Virus record (IMG/VR): IMGVR_UViG_3300032267_000283
Location: 1-28,621 of that record
Strand: one strand, 5' to 3'
Length of the DNA: 28,621 nt
DNA from: a virus
Of this stretch, positions 1-6,439 are shown in pieces (within the stretch, counting starts at the first letter, position 1; every line of letters starts with the position of its first letter). Position numbers and translations under genes: made by a program. The notes under the pieces were generated by a model. That model was not told where the DNA came from, made no database searches, and saw only the letters and a list, made by a program, of their open reading frames with translations.

Positions 1-123
1 ATGTTACAAAGCCTATGAGATACTTAATACCACTATTGATACTTATATCCTGCTCAGCTCCTAAGCGTGCTCAATGGCACTATAAGAAAGCATTAAAGAA
101 TGGACTGCAGTTAGTCCAGGATA
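1..123. repeat. Terminal direct repeat, left copy
   Basis: Bases 1-123 are identical to 28499-28621. The endolysin reading frame that ends at 28516 ends equivalently at base 18, and the spanin start at 15 equals 28513, so genes are continuous across the joint. This is what a circular or circularly permuted genome gives when an assembler reports an overlap of one k-mer length. A true short terminal redundancy cannot be excluded from sequence alone. Confidence 0.95.
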
Positions 124-437
124 GTGATACCATTCGGATAACTACCATTGATAGCATCCCAGTGATTATGAATGATACTATCGTATGGCAGAAGTATATC
201 ACAACTAAGGATACAGTTATTAAATTCAACAATATATACGTACCTAAGACTAGATGGCAGACTCGTATTGAGTACAGGTATAAGACCAAAATTGAAAAGA
301 TACGAGGCAATACAATCACAAAAAAACATGAGGTGACTAAGTATAGATGGTCATGGTGGCCATTTTGGTTAGGGCTTGCTATACCATACATACTTAGATT
401 GGCGTGGAACGCTATCCTCAGTAAATTAAATAGATGA
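15..437 (+). CDS. Unimolecular spanin-like lysis protein (u-spanin candidate)
   Basis: The 140-residue product begins with a short lipoprotein signal: a hydrophobic stretch ends in a lipobox LISC with the lipidated cysteine at residue 13. The middle is polar and rich in T, I and V, consistent with a beta-rich periplasmic domain. A tryptophan-rich hydrophobic segment (WSWWPFWLGLAIPY onward, about residues 112-133) near the C-terminus could cross the inner membrane. An outer-membrane lipoprotein end plus an inner-membrane end in one polypeptide is the layout of u-spanins such as phage T1 gp11, which fuse the two membranes in the last lysis step. Its start overlaps the endolysin stop as ATGA across the circular joint, directly after holin and endolysin. 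The function is inferred from topology and position, because spanins share little sequence. An unrelated lipoprotein is the alternative. Confidence 0.7.
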   Translation: MRYLIPLLILISCSAPKRAQWHYKKALKNGLQLVQDSDTIRITTIDSIPVIMNDTIVWQKYITTKDTVIKFNNIYVPKTRWQTRIEYRYKTKIEKIRGNTITKKHEVTKYRWSWWPFWLGLAIPYILRLAWNAILSKLNR

Positions 438-1207
438 GAAAACGTTTATTTTATGACATTGAGACATCTTTCAATGTCGGTGTGTTCTGGAGGACAGGAT
501 ACAACCTAACAATTAACCCGGGTGATATCATTCATGAACGTGCAATCATCTGCATCTGCTATAAATGGGAGGGTGAGGATGAAATTCACAGCCTAAATTG
601 GTCAAAGAGCCAGAGTGATAAGAAAATGATTGAGGCCTTTGTCAAAGTATTGGAGAAAGCAGATGAGATAGTGGCCCACAATGGGGATAGGTTTGACCTT
701 AAATGGATACGTACACGAGCTTTATTCCATGGTATCAATGTAATGCCATCACCCAAGACCATAGATACCCTTAAATGGGCTAAAAGGTACTTTAATTTTA
801 ATTCAAATAAACTAGACTACATAGCTAAGCTACTCAAGGTAGGTGCTAAGATGGAGACAGGAGGCCTTGACCTATGGAAAGATATTGTTTTTCGCAAAGA
901 TCAGGAGGCATTAGATAAGATGGTGGCCTATTGTAAGATGGATGTGGAGGTACTTGAGGCAGTATTTGATAAACTCAACAGCTATGCCATTGTAAACCAT
1001 AACTATGCCATCCAATACGGAGGTGAAAAGTATGAATGTCCTGAATGTGCAGGAATAAACGTAAAATACAATAAGAAAGTAGTCACAGCTGCAGGCACTG
1101 TACACCATTGGATACTATGCAAGGACTGTAAAAAGCACTACAAAATAAATCACCTGGTATTCACTAAATATCAGGAATATCTCTACAATCGTAAACAAAT
1201 ATCTTGA
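434..1207 (+). CDS. DEDDy-type 3'-5' exonuclease with C-terminal zinc ribbon
   Basis: This is a 257-residue DnaQ/RNase H-fold exonuclease. The Exo I motif is DIE (D8, E10), Exo II is HNGDRFD (D88), and Exo III is YCKMD with Y166 and D170 in the YxxxD spacing of the DEDDy subclass. It resembles the exonuclease domain of family B polymerases and phage ribonuclease H-like proteins. Residues 202-232 hold two CxxC pairs (CPEC and CKDC) forming a probable zinc ribbon that may bind DNA. It probably degrades or trims DNA 3' ends during replication or recombination. It overlaps the spanin stop as ATGA, so it should be expressed with the lysis genes, which is odd for a replication enzyme. No polymerase domain is present. 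Confidence 0.85.
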   Translation: MRKRLFYDIETSFNVGVFWRTGYNLTINPGDIIHERAIICICYKWEGEDEIHSLNWSKSQSDKKMIEAFVKVLEKADEIVAHNGDRFDLKWIRTRALFHGINVMPSPKTIDTLKWAKRYFNFNSNKLDYIAKLLKVGAKMETGGLDLWKDIVFRKDQEALDKMVAYCKMDVEVLEAVFDKLNSYAIVNHNYAIQYGGEKYECPECAGINVKYNKKVVTAAGTVHHWILCKDCKKHYKINHLVFTKYQEYLYNRKQIS

Positions 1208-1289
1208 GTTTATAGACGTATTTTTGCGGAGATTAATCAGCTTATAGCCTGAATTAAGTGATTTTCACCAACATTATGTGATATTCCTT

Positions 1290-1308
1290 ATTTAGAATCA
1301 TTCTAAAT
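1290..1308. promoter_or_regulatory. 19-bp palindrome upstream of the early promoter
   Basis: ATTTAGAAT and ATTCTAAAT are perfect inverted arms of 9 bp around a single central C at 1299. The palindrome lies 23 bp upstream of the -33 element of the early promoter, in a non-coding gap. It is a candidate operator for a dimeric HTH protein, such as the one encoded at 9406-9642. Binding is not demonstrated. Confidence 0.45.
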
Positions 1309-1319
1309 TTGTGGAAAAT

Positions 1320-1339
1320 TATGCAAAATTGTTTGCATA
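1320..1339. promoter_or_regulatory. 20-bp palindrome overlapping the -33 element
   Basis: TATGCAAA, a 4-base centre and TTTGCATA form perfect 8-bp inverted arms. The right arm contains the TTTG (1332-1335) used as the -33 box, so a bound protein would block or alter polymerase contact there. Its centre is about 30 bp from the centre of the upstream palindrome, close to three helical turns. Confidence 0.5.
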
Positions 1340-1361
1340 TATGAAACTTTATATATCTTTG
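1332..1361 (+). promoter_or_regulatory. Bacteroidota-type early promoter
   Basis: TTTG at 1332-1335 and TATCTTTG at 1354-1361 fit the Bacteroidota host consensus TTTG / TAnnTTTG, with an 18-base spacer. Transcription should begin near 1366, about 20 bases before the first start codon at 1389. It would drive the operon 1389-3874, which ends at an intrinsic terminator. Confidence 0.65.
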
Positions 1362-1388
1362 TCAGGTATTAACACTTAAAAATTATAT

Positions 1389-1556
1389 ATGAAACAGTTT
1401 GAAAGAGCCCTTGACTTTATCAAGACACACGAAAACAACGCAGAGGTACTTGCTTTATTCTTAGAGCAGCTGCTTGTAGAAGCTAATGAGGAAATGACTC
1501 AGACAGCACTAGATAACACCGAAGATTTTTTAACAATTCTAAACGCTAACAGATGA
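1389..1556 (+). CDS. Small acidic hypothetical protein (55 aa)
   Basis: This is an ATG-started frame, MKQFERALDFIK onward, of 55 residues. It is helical in character and rich in E, L and N. It is the first gene after the early promoter, with a leader of about 20 bases, and its TGA overlaps the next ATG as ATGA, which supports real translation. No family was recognised. A first-position early protein is often a host-takeover factor, but nothing in the sequence shows this. Confidence 0.65.
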   Translation: MKQFERALDFIKTHENNAEVLALFLEQLLVEANEEMTQTALDNTEDFLTILNANR

Positions 1557-1651
1557 AAAAAGAACTATTTAATGTAGTAGCAAGTGTAGCTGTAATTTTT
1601 GCTACCATGGTAGCAATGTATAACGTTTTAATCTTTATGATATGCAAGTAA
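1553..1651 (+). CDS. Very small single-span membrane protein (32 aa)
   Basis: MKKELFNVVASV begins a 32-residue peptide that is almost entirely one hydrophobic segment (about residues 6-30) preceded by a charged N-terminus. It is probably an inner-membrane peptide. It is joined by ATGA overlap to the gene before it, and its last codons overlap the start at 1642, so it sits in a chain of translationally coupled genes. No function can be assigned. Confidence 0.55.
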   Translation: MKKELFNVVASVAVIFATMVAMYNVLIFMICK

Positions 1652-1932
1652 CAATAGATAATAGCACAGCATTCTTTGAATTTGATGAGGTGCATGGTAG
1701 CTGTGAGTTTAACATAACTAACATTACCGAGGAGTATTATGAGGTAGAGATAACTAACGTATTGGCTACTCAGGTAATTGGTGAGGTGGAGCTTGACTAC
1801 ATCCTAACTGATTTTGAACTTGACCAACTCAATGAGGAAATCATTTGGTGCATCCAGGATACCAACCTTGTAAGAGATATGCAGGAGTTTGATAATGGGT
1901 TTGATGAGGATGATTGGAGGTATGATGCATAG
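1642..1932 (+). CDS. Acidic hypothetical protein (96 aa)
   Basis: This is a 96-residue, strongly acidic protein with many D and E and few K or R. The N-terminal half looks beta-rich and contains a repeated pattern of I/V-T-N. It starts inside the end of the 32-residue membrane peptide gene. Small acidic early phage proteins sometimes mimic DNA, but there is no specific motif here to support that. No family was recognised. Confidence 0.75.
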   Translation: MQVTIDNSTAFFEFDEVHGSCEFNITNITEEYYEVEITNVLATQVIGEVELDYILTDFELDQLNEEIIWCIQDTNLVRDMQEFDNGFDEDDWRYDA

Positions 1933-2173
1933 AGATATATCAGAGATGGCTAGATGGTGGACAAAGCAGTCATTCGCAGGAGATAAGGGAGGCTCCTTTA
2001 ATACCTCCCTATATTTAGAATACTTAAAATGTAAGAACACATGTATAGATTATTGTACTACTATGAAAAAAGGCTCTCGGAGAGTTATGACTATCACACA
2101 AGAGCCCTCTGCCTATGGAAAAAAGCACAACTCAGGGCAGCAGGTACTCATGTTTACGGAACATTCAAAATAA
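1922..2173 (+). CDS. Hypothetical protein, overlapping its downstream neighbour
   Basis: The chosen start is the tandem ATG at 1922/1925, which overlaps the previous stop, giving 83 residues. The frame is open further upstream to 1889 but that part lies inside the preceding gene. The first half (ISEMARWWTKQS, then SFNTSLYLEYLKC) reads like a genuine small phage protein. The second half, from about 2050, is of less protein-like composition and overlaps another frame at 2041-2184. The true C-terminus may once have been shorter. A hairpin with AGGGAGG/CCTCCCT arms lies inside the gene (1986-2010). Confidence 0.5.
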   Translation: MMHRDISEMARWWTKQSFAGDKGGSFNTSLYLEYLKCKNTCIDYCTTMKKGSRRVMTITQEPSAYGKKHNSGQQVLMFTEHSK

Positions 2174-2184
2174 AAAAAGTATGA
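2041..2184 (+). CDS. Small basic hypothetical protein (47 aa)
   Basis: The frame gives MYRLLYYYEKRLSES and continues with alternating charged and aromatic residues, a composition typical of a short helical basic protein. Its TGA overlaps the methyltransferase ATG at 2181 as ATGA, the same junction style used throughout this genome. It overlaps the 1922-2173 frame by 133 bases in another frame, so at least part of one of the two is probably not a conserved protein. No family was recognised. Confidence 0.5.
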   Translation: MYRLLYYYEKRLSESYDYHTRALCLWKKAQLRAAGTHVYGTFKIKKV

Positions 2185-3425
2185 AAACAACAATTAAAGT
2201 AGGAAGTGACTTCTCAGGAGTAGGAGCATTCAACCAGGCCCTAATGAGATTAGGGATAGATTATCAGGAAGTATTCGCCTGTGATATGGATAAGTTCGCT
2301 AGGCAAACATTCATCCATAACTATGGAGAGCCGGAGTACTATCCTATGAATGTATATGATAGAGAGATACCAAAGGAGAGTTTAGATATCTATATGACAT
2401 CACCTCCATGTCAGGCATTCAGCACAGCGGGTAAAAGATTAGGTAAAGAGGATGCAAGAGGTATTTTATTCTTTAACAGTTTAGAATTTATTCAGGTTAA
2501 TAATCCACGTTGCTTTATTTTTGAGAATGTAAGAGGATTACTATCTCATGATAAGGAGAATAAAAAGGATAAGATAGGCAGAACTTTTAAGGAGTGGATA
2601 GATTATCTAGGTGGTAAATCAGTTAATGGAATAACTACTATGATGCCAATAGATGGGGCTGTACCTTATCATCTACATTACAAAGTATTGAATGCTAAGA
2701 AACATGGAGTGCCACAAAATAGAGAGAGGGTATTTTTAATAGGCATTAGAGATGATCAGGATAATACATTCACATGGCCAGCTGAGGAGGAGTTAACTAA
2801 AAGATTAAAGGATGTACTTGAGCCTATTGTAAATGATAAGTATTTTTTGAGTGAGAAAATGATTAATGGATTCTTAGCTCATAATAAAAGACATATTGAG
2901 GAGAAAGGTCAAGATGGATTTAATTGGAAACCAAAGGATGAAACACAAATAGCTAACTGTTTAAGAGCAAATGCAGCACTTTGTGCTACTGATAATAGTA
3001 TTAAAATAGGTTATATTAATCAGGATACTCAGGCATCTGCATTATATAGTGATGATGGATTAGCTCCTACAATGTGTGCAGGATCACATGGATATGCTAT
3101 GGGATATATTCAAGTTAAATCAGGCACAGCTAAAGGATATGAGGAAGCTACTGAGGGTGATAGTATTAACTTTTCTGTACCTAATAGTGAAACGAGAAGA
3201 GGTAGAGTAGGTAAACAAGTAGCTCAAACATTAGATACTGGATGCAATCAGGGGGTGATGGATAACTACAAAATCCGTAGACTAACCCCTCGTGAATGCT
3301 TCCGATTAATGGACTTCCCTGATACATTCACCTGGCCTGTATCAGATAGTCAAGCCTACAAGCAAGCAGGCAATAGTATAGTAGTAAGAGTACTAGAGAA
3401 AATTATTAATAATCTACCATTATGA
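2181..3425 (+). CDS. DNA (cytosine-5-)-methyltransferase, orphan
   Basis: This 414-residue enzyme contains the ordered C5-methyltransferase motifs. Motif I is DFSGVG (residues 10-15) for S-adenosylmethionine, motif IV is SPPCQ with catalytic C77, motif VI is ENVRG (115-119), motif VIII is QNRERVF (179-185), and near the C-terminus are RRLTPRECFRLMDFPD and QAGNS (motifs IX-X). The variable target-recognition region lies between VIII and IX. The frame is open from 2115, but 2181 is preferred because it begins at the family's usual N-terminus and overlaps the previous stop. No partner endonuclease is encoded nearby, so it probably protects phage DNA from host restriction or marks it. The region around 2450-3240 looks more AT-rich than its neighbours, a hint of separate ancestry. 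Confidence 0.93.
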   Translation: MKTTIKVGSDFSGVGAFNQALMRLGIDYQEVFACDMDKFARQTFIHNYGEPEYYPMNVYDREIPKESLDIYMTSPPCQAFSTAGKRLGKEDARGILFFNSLEFIQVNNPRCFIFENVRGLLSHDKENKKDKIGRTFKEWIDYLGGKSVNGITTMMPIDGAVPYHLHYKVLNAKKHGVPQNRERVFLIGIRDDQDNTFTWPAEEELTKRLKDVLEPIVNDKYFLSEKMINGFLAHNKRHIEEKGQDGFNWKPKDETQIANCLRANAALCATDNSIKIGYINQDTQASALYSDDGLAPTMCAGSHGYAMGYIQVKSGTAKGYEEATEGDSINFSVPNSETRRGRVGKQVAQTLDTGCNQGVMDNYKIRRLTPRECFRLMDFPDTFTWPVSDSQAYKQAGNSIVVRVLEKIINNLPL

Positions 3426-3874
3426 ATGCAGAACTTTTTGAACTCAGCAAGGTGCTTAATGAGGATATAGTGGATATAATTAAGGCATATCAGCTGAACA
3501 CACCTAGCAGAAAGCAGGAGATAGTTAGCAAGAGGTACTACCTGTACAACTATATGTATGAAAACAGGCACATGACCACTACCATGATTGGTCACTACTT
3601 TAATCGCGATCATAGTACGGTGGTCCATGGCATCCAAGAGCACAAGTATTGGTACCATAGAAAAGACCAAAACTACCTCAAGATGATATACCCCATTCCA
3701 GAACTCATTAGACCCAAGAGGTCAGACATTAATATCTTTGATGTCGATGTTATGCCAATAGATGACGAGGAAACTAGGGTCACAATCACAGGTAACTTCC
3801 CTACTAAATTATTAAAAAGTTTTCAAGAGAGAATGACTAAGAATGAGATTGTATCTACATTTGAGCTATCATAA
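3422..3874 (+). CDS. Stand-alone DnaA domain-IV-like DNA-binding protein (putative initiator)
   Basis: In this 150-residue protein, residues 29-77 match the DNA-binding domain IV of DnaA. The part SRKQEIV...YLYNYM corresponds to the helix before the HTH, IGHYF to the turn, and NRDHSTVVHG (61-70) to the signature RDHTTVLHA whose D, H and T contact DnaA-box bases. Here the first T is S. There is no AAA+ ATPase domain. The remaining C-terminal half (residues 90-150) is unrecognised and may mediate partner contacts. It overlaps the methyltransferase stop and is followed by a terminator and an iteron cluster. This suggests it marks the phage origin or represses the primase-helicase promoter. Direct evidence is the motif and the gene order; the role is inferred. 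Confidence 0.75.
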   Translation: MNAELFELSKVLNEDIVDIIKAYQLNTPSRKQEIVSKRYYLYNYMYENRHMTTTMIGHYFNRDHSTVVHGIQEHKYWYHRKDQNYLKMIYPIPELIRPKRSDINIFDVDVMPIDDEETRVTITGNFPTKLLKSFQERMTKNEIVSTFELS

Positions 3875-3893
3875 TTTTTTAAGGGTTAATACT

Positions 3894-3920
3894 AAGGAGG
3901 GGCTTAGGCTCCTCTTTTTT
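3894..3920 (+). terminator. Intrinsic terminator after the early-left operon
   Basis: GAGGGGC (3897-3903) pairs with GCTCCTC (3908-3914) around the loop TTAG, with one G-T wobble, and is followed by six T (3915-3920). It lies 20 bases after the DnaA-like gene and ends the operon begun at the early promoter. It also insulates the origin region to its right. Confidence 0.85.
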
Positions 3921-3928
3921 ATGACCGT

Positions 3929-4106
3929 ATGACGATGTGACAGTTCTCTTATATAGGGTCCTTAAAAAATAGAGCATTAAAAAAGTTTGTACTTTGGAAA
4001 ATTTATCGTCATATCGTCATGAAATCACTGAAACATAAGCCTGCATTGGTTTATATCCATGACGATGATTTTATTTTATCGTCATAAACTGTCTTTTTAT
4101 CGTCAT
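3929..4106. other. Candidate replication origin with six ATCGTCAT iterons
   Basis: The 8-mer ATCGTCAT occurs six times in 178 non-coding bases. The copies are at 3929-3936 (reverse), 4005-4012, 4013-4020 (tandem), 4059-4066 (reverse), 4078-4085 and 4099-4106. Three direct copies are preceded by TT, giving TTATCGTCA, which matches the DnaA box TTATCCACA at 7 of 9 positions. An A/T-rich stretch at 3961-3990 could be the unwinding element. A DnaA-like protein is encoded immediately left and the primase-helicase immediately right, the usual surroundings of a phage origin. The array could alternatively be an operator of the primase-helicase promoter, or both. Confidence 0.7.
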
Positions 4107-4111
4107 TAATT

Positions 4112-4119
4112 TATATTTG
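4112..4119 (+). promoter_or_regulatory. TATATTTG -7 element just before the primase-helicase start
   Basis: TATATTTG fits TAnnTTTG and ends 4 bases before the ATG at 4124, so a transcript starting a normal distance downstream would be leaderless or nearly so. No good TTTG -33 box is seen at the expected distance, where two iterons lie instead. This suggests a promoter controlled by the iteron-binding protein. Moderate to low confidence. Confidence 0.4.
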
Positions 4120-4123
4120 TAAC

Positions 4124-6439
4124 ATGTATAACCCAAAAATATCAGTCTTCAGGAGCTTATTTAACTCCAAAGAGACACCTTTCACACTTGAGGCAATAGA
4201 AGTGTACAATAGAATTAAGCAAGGTAACCCCGAGCTGATTAGTAAGATTAAGAAACTGCGAGCTGGAGATAGTGAAAGCAAGATGCAACTCATGGCAATC
4301 ATGTTTAACGGCACATTCTCTGAACGTAAGGATGATGGACTCATCCAACACTCAGGATTGTGTGTCCTAGACTTTGATAAGTACCCCGATGCTAAGACAT
4401 TGAAAGCTGAACGGAACAGGCTTAAGGAATGCCCCTACGTTTACATGATGTTCACCTCACCTAGTGGAAATGGACTCAAGGTAGTTATCCGTACACCTGA
4501 AAGCAACAAGTTTGAACACAAGCGGAGGTTTGAAGCATACAAGGAATACATCCAAAGTGATTATTTTGATGTAGCTAACAGCAATGTGAGCAGGGTATGC
4601 TTTGAAAGCTATGACCCTGATGCCTACCTCAATGAGTTCTGCGAAGTGTTCCAAGGTATCACCGAGGATAAGGGATACCACAAGGCTGAAAAGATAGCAG
4701 TGCTCCCCATTGCTAATGAGGACCGTATCATTGAGCTCATCATGAAGTTTAATCATGGGGTGTTTGAACAGGGCAGGAATAATTGGACCTTTAAGGTAGC
4801 CTGCTGCATGTGTGAGTATGGGGTAGATCAGTATGCTGCTAAGAATTACCTACTGCAATATCAACAGGAGGACTTTACAGCGAGTGAAATCAATAACACT
4901 GTAGCCAATGCGTACAAATCAAGCAACTTCAACACCAGGTACTTTGAGGATGCCAACACTGTTAACAAGGTCAAGCTAAAATTAAAAGAGGGTATCAAGG
5001 ATGAGGACATCCAAAAACAGCTAGGTGTTAGTAGTTCAATCATTGAGTCAGTAAAAGAGGAGGTGCAGAACTCAGATGATGTGTTTTGGCAAGCAGATGG
5101 TAAGAAAATTACTATTGTGCCGCATGACTATGCTAAATTCCTGCAGAAACATGGCTTTGCTAAGTATTACCCGGAACGCAGTAACAAACCTACCTATGTG
5201 TACATTGAGGAAAACAAGGTTAGTGAAAGCTCAGTGGAGCTGATTAAGGACTTTGTACTCAAATACTGCCTAGCCAAGGGTGAACTTGATGTCTACAATC
5301 ACTGTGCTAAGTCAGCAAATTTGTTTACTGAGTCACACCTGAACATGCTAGAGTCTATTGATATGCGTATCCTGCAGGATACAAGGCATGTATCTTACAT
5401 CCCATTCAATAATGGAGTGGTGCATGTATCCAAAGACAAGCTAGAGCTACTTAGCTACATTGATATAGATGGGTACATTTGGAGGGAGCAGATAATCAAA
5501 AGAAATTATACCCAAATCGAGATACACGATAATAACTTCCAAGATTTTGTACATAAAGTATCAGCCCAGGATGAGCAGCGTATCAAAGCAATGGAGTCAA
5601 CCCTTGGCTACCTCATCCATACGTTTAAGGATAAGACTGACCAAAAGGCAATCATCTTCAATGACCAAGAGATAGATGATAACCCCAATGGAGGTAGTGG
5701 TAAGAGCTTGATGTTGACAGCCATCGGCAATATCCGCAAAATAATTAAGATAGATGGTAAAGCCTACAACCCTAGCAAGAATGACTTTGTGTACCAACGT
5801 GTTAACATGGACACTCAGGTGCTAGCATTTGATGATGTTAAGAAACACTTTGACTTTGAGCAGCTATTCTCACTAATCACTGAGGGCATACCGGTCAACC
5901 GAAAGAATAAGGATGAGATCTACATCCCATTTGAACGTTCACCCAAGATAGTTATCACCACCAACTATGTGATTAGTGGTGCCGGTACCTCACATGACCG
6001 TAGGAGGCATGAGATAGAGTTCTTTCAGTACTTTAACTCACAGCGTAACCCACAGGATGAGTATGGTAAGCTATTATTTGATGAGTGGAATAAGGATGAA
6101 TGGGCTCACTTTGATAACTACATGCTATCTAACTTGCAGATGTACCTGCAGAATGGATTGGTTAGAAGTGTATCTATAAATGCAGATGCTAAGCGTTTCA
6201 TCCAAAACACCTGTAAAGAATTCTATGACTTTGTACATGATGGAAATATATCATTGGATGTAAGACACTACAACAAAGCATCGTTTGAGGCATTTCAAGC
6301 AGATACCAACGGCTTCAAAGACCTAGATAGCAGGAAGTACATCAAATGGGTGCAAGCTTACGCAAGTTATAAAGGCTATAAATTCACAAAAAACCGAGAC
6401 CAACATGGCAGGTACTTTGAATTAACTAAGCAAGATTAA
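4124..6439 (+). CDS. Primase-helicase: VirE-N/BT4734-type primase domain plus SF3 helicase
   Basis: This 771-residue replication protein starts with a BT4734/VirE N-terminal domain of the archaeo-eukaryotic primase type. Residues 78-86 contain GLCVLDFDK with the hDhD metal-binding pair D83/D85, and SPSGNGLKVVIR (112-123) supplies the other core motif. The C-terminal part is a D5/SF3-type helicase with Walker A GGSGKS (about 524-529), Walker B VLAFDD (about 565-570), and the sensor segment PKIVITTNY. It would synthesise primers and unwind DNA at the phage origin. The N-terminus NPKISVFRSLF is typical of the family, which supports the ATG at 4124. The nuclease gene follows, with its ATG sharing the last base of this stop codon. 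Confidence 0.92.
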   Translation: MYNPKISVFRSLFNSKETPFTLEAIEVYNRIKQGNPELISKIKKLRAGDSESKMQLMAIMFNGTFSERKDDGLIQHSGLCVLDFDKYPDAKTLKAERNRLKECPYVYMMFTSPSGNGLKVVIRTPESNKFEHKRRFEAYKEYIQSDYFDVANSNVSRVCFESYDPDAYLNEFCEVFQGITEDKGYHKAEKIAVLPIANEDRIIELIMKFNHGVFEQGRNNWTFKVACCMCEYGVDQYAAKNYLLQYQQEDFTASEINNTVANAYKSSNFNTRYFEDANTVNKVKLKLKEGIKDEDIQKQLGVSSSIIESVKEEVQNSDDVFWQADGKKITIVPHDYAKFLQKHGFAKYYPERSNKPTYVYIEENKVSESSVELIKDFVLKYCLAKGELDVYNHCAKSANLFTESHLNMLESIDMRILQDTRHVSYIPFNNGVVHVSKDKLELLSYIDIDGYIWREQIIKRNYTQIEIHDNNFQDFVHKVSAQDEQRIKAMESTLGYLIHTFKDKTDQKAIIFNDQEIDDNPNGGSGKSLMLTAIGNIRKIIKIDGKAYNPSKNDFVYQRVNMDTQVLAFDDVKKHFDFEQLFSLITEGIPVNRKNKDEIYIPFERSPKIVITTNYVISGAGTSHDRRRHEIEFFQYFNSQRNPQDEYGKLLFDEWNKDEWAHFDNYMLSNLQMYLQNGLVRSVSINADAKRFIQNTCKEFYDFVHDGNISLDVRHYNKASFEAFQADTNGFKDLDSRKYIKWVQAYASYKGYKFTKNRDQHGRYFELTKQD

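Noticed and set aside
1208-1289. Possible hairpin after the exonuclease (TTAATCAG / CTGAATTAA)
   Set aside because: The arms need a bulge and no T-run follows, so it does not qualify as a terminator.
1986-2010. AGGGAGG/CCTCCCT hairpin as a terminator
   Set aside because: It has no T-run after it and lies within a coding frame; kept only as a note in the gene entry.
2115-2180. Longer N-terminus for the methyltransferase
   Set aside because: The added residues are not family-like and overlap another frame; the ATG at 2181 gives the standard N-terminus and ATGA coupling.
3733-3740. TATCTTTG, matching TAnnTTTG
   Set aside because: It is inside the DnaA-like gene with no downstream start; such 8-mers are expected by chance in AT-rich DNA.
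3949-3958. TTATATAGGG near the origin, similar to the second half of the late motif
   Set aside because: No AACA box at the fixed distance and no start codon follows; two mismatches to TAATATAGGT.
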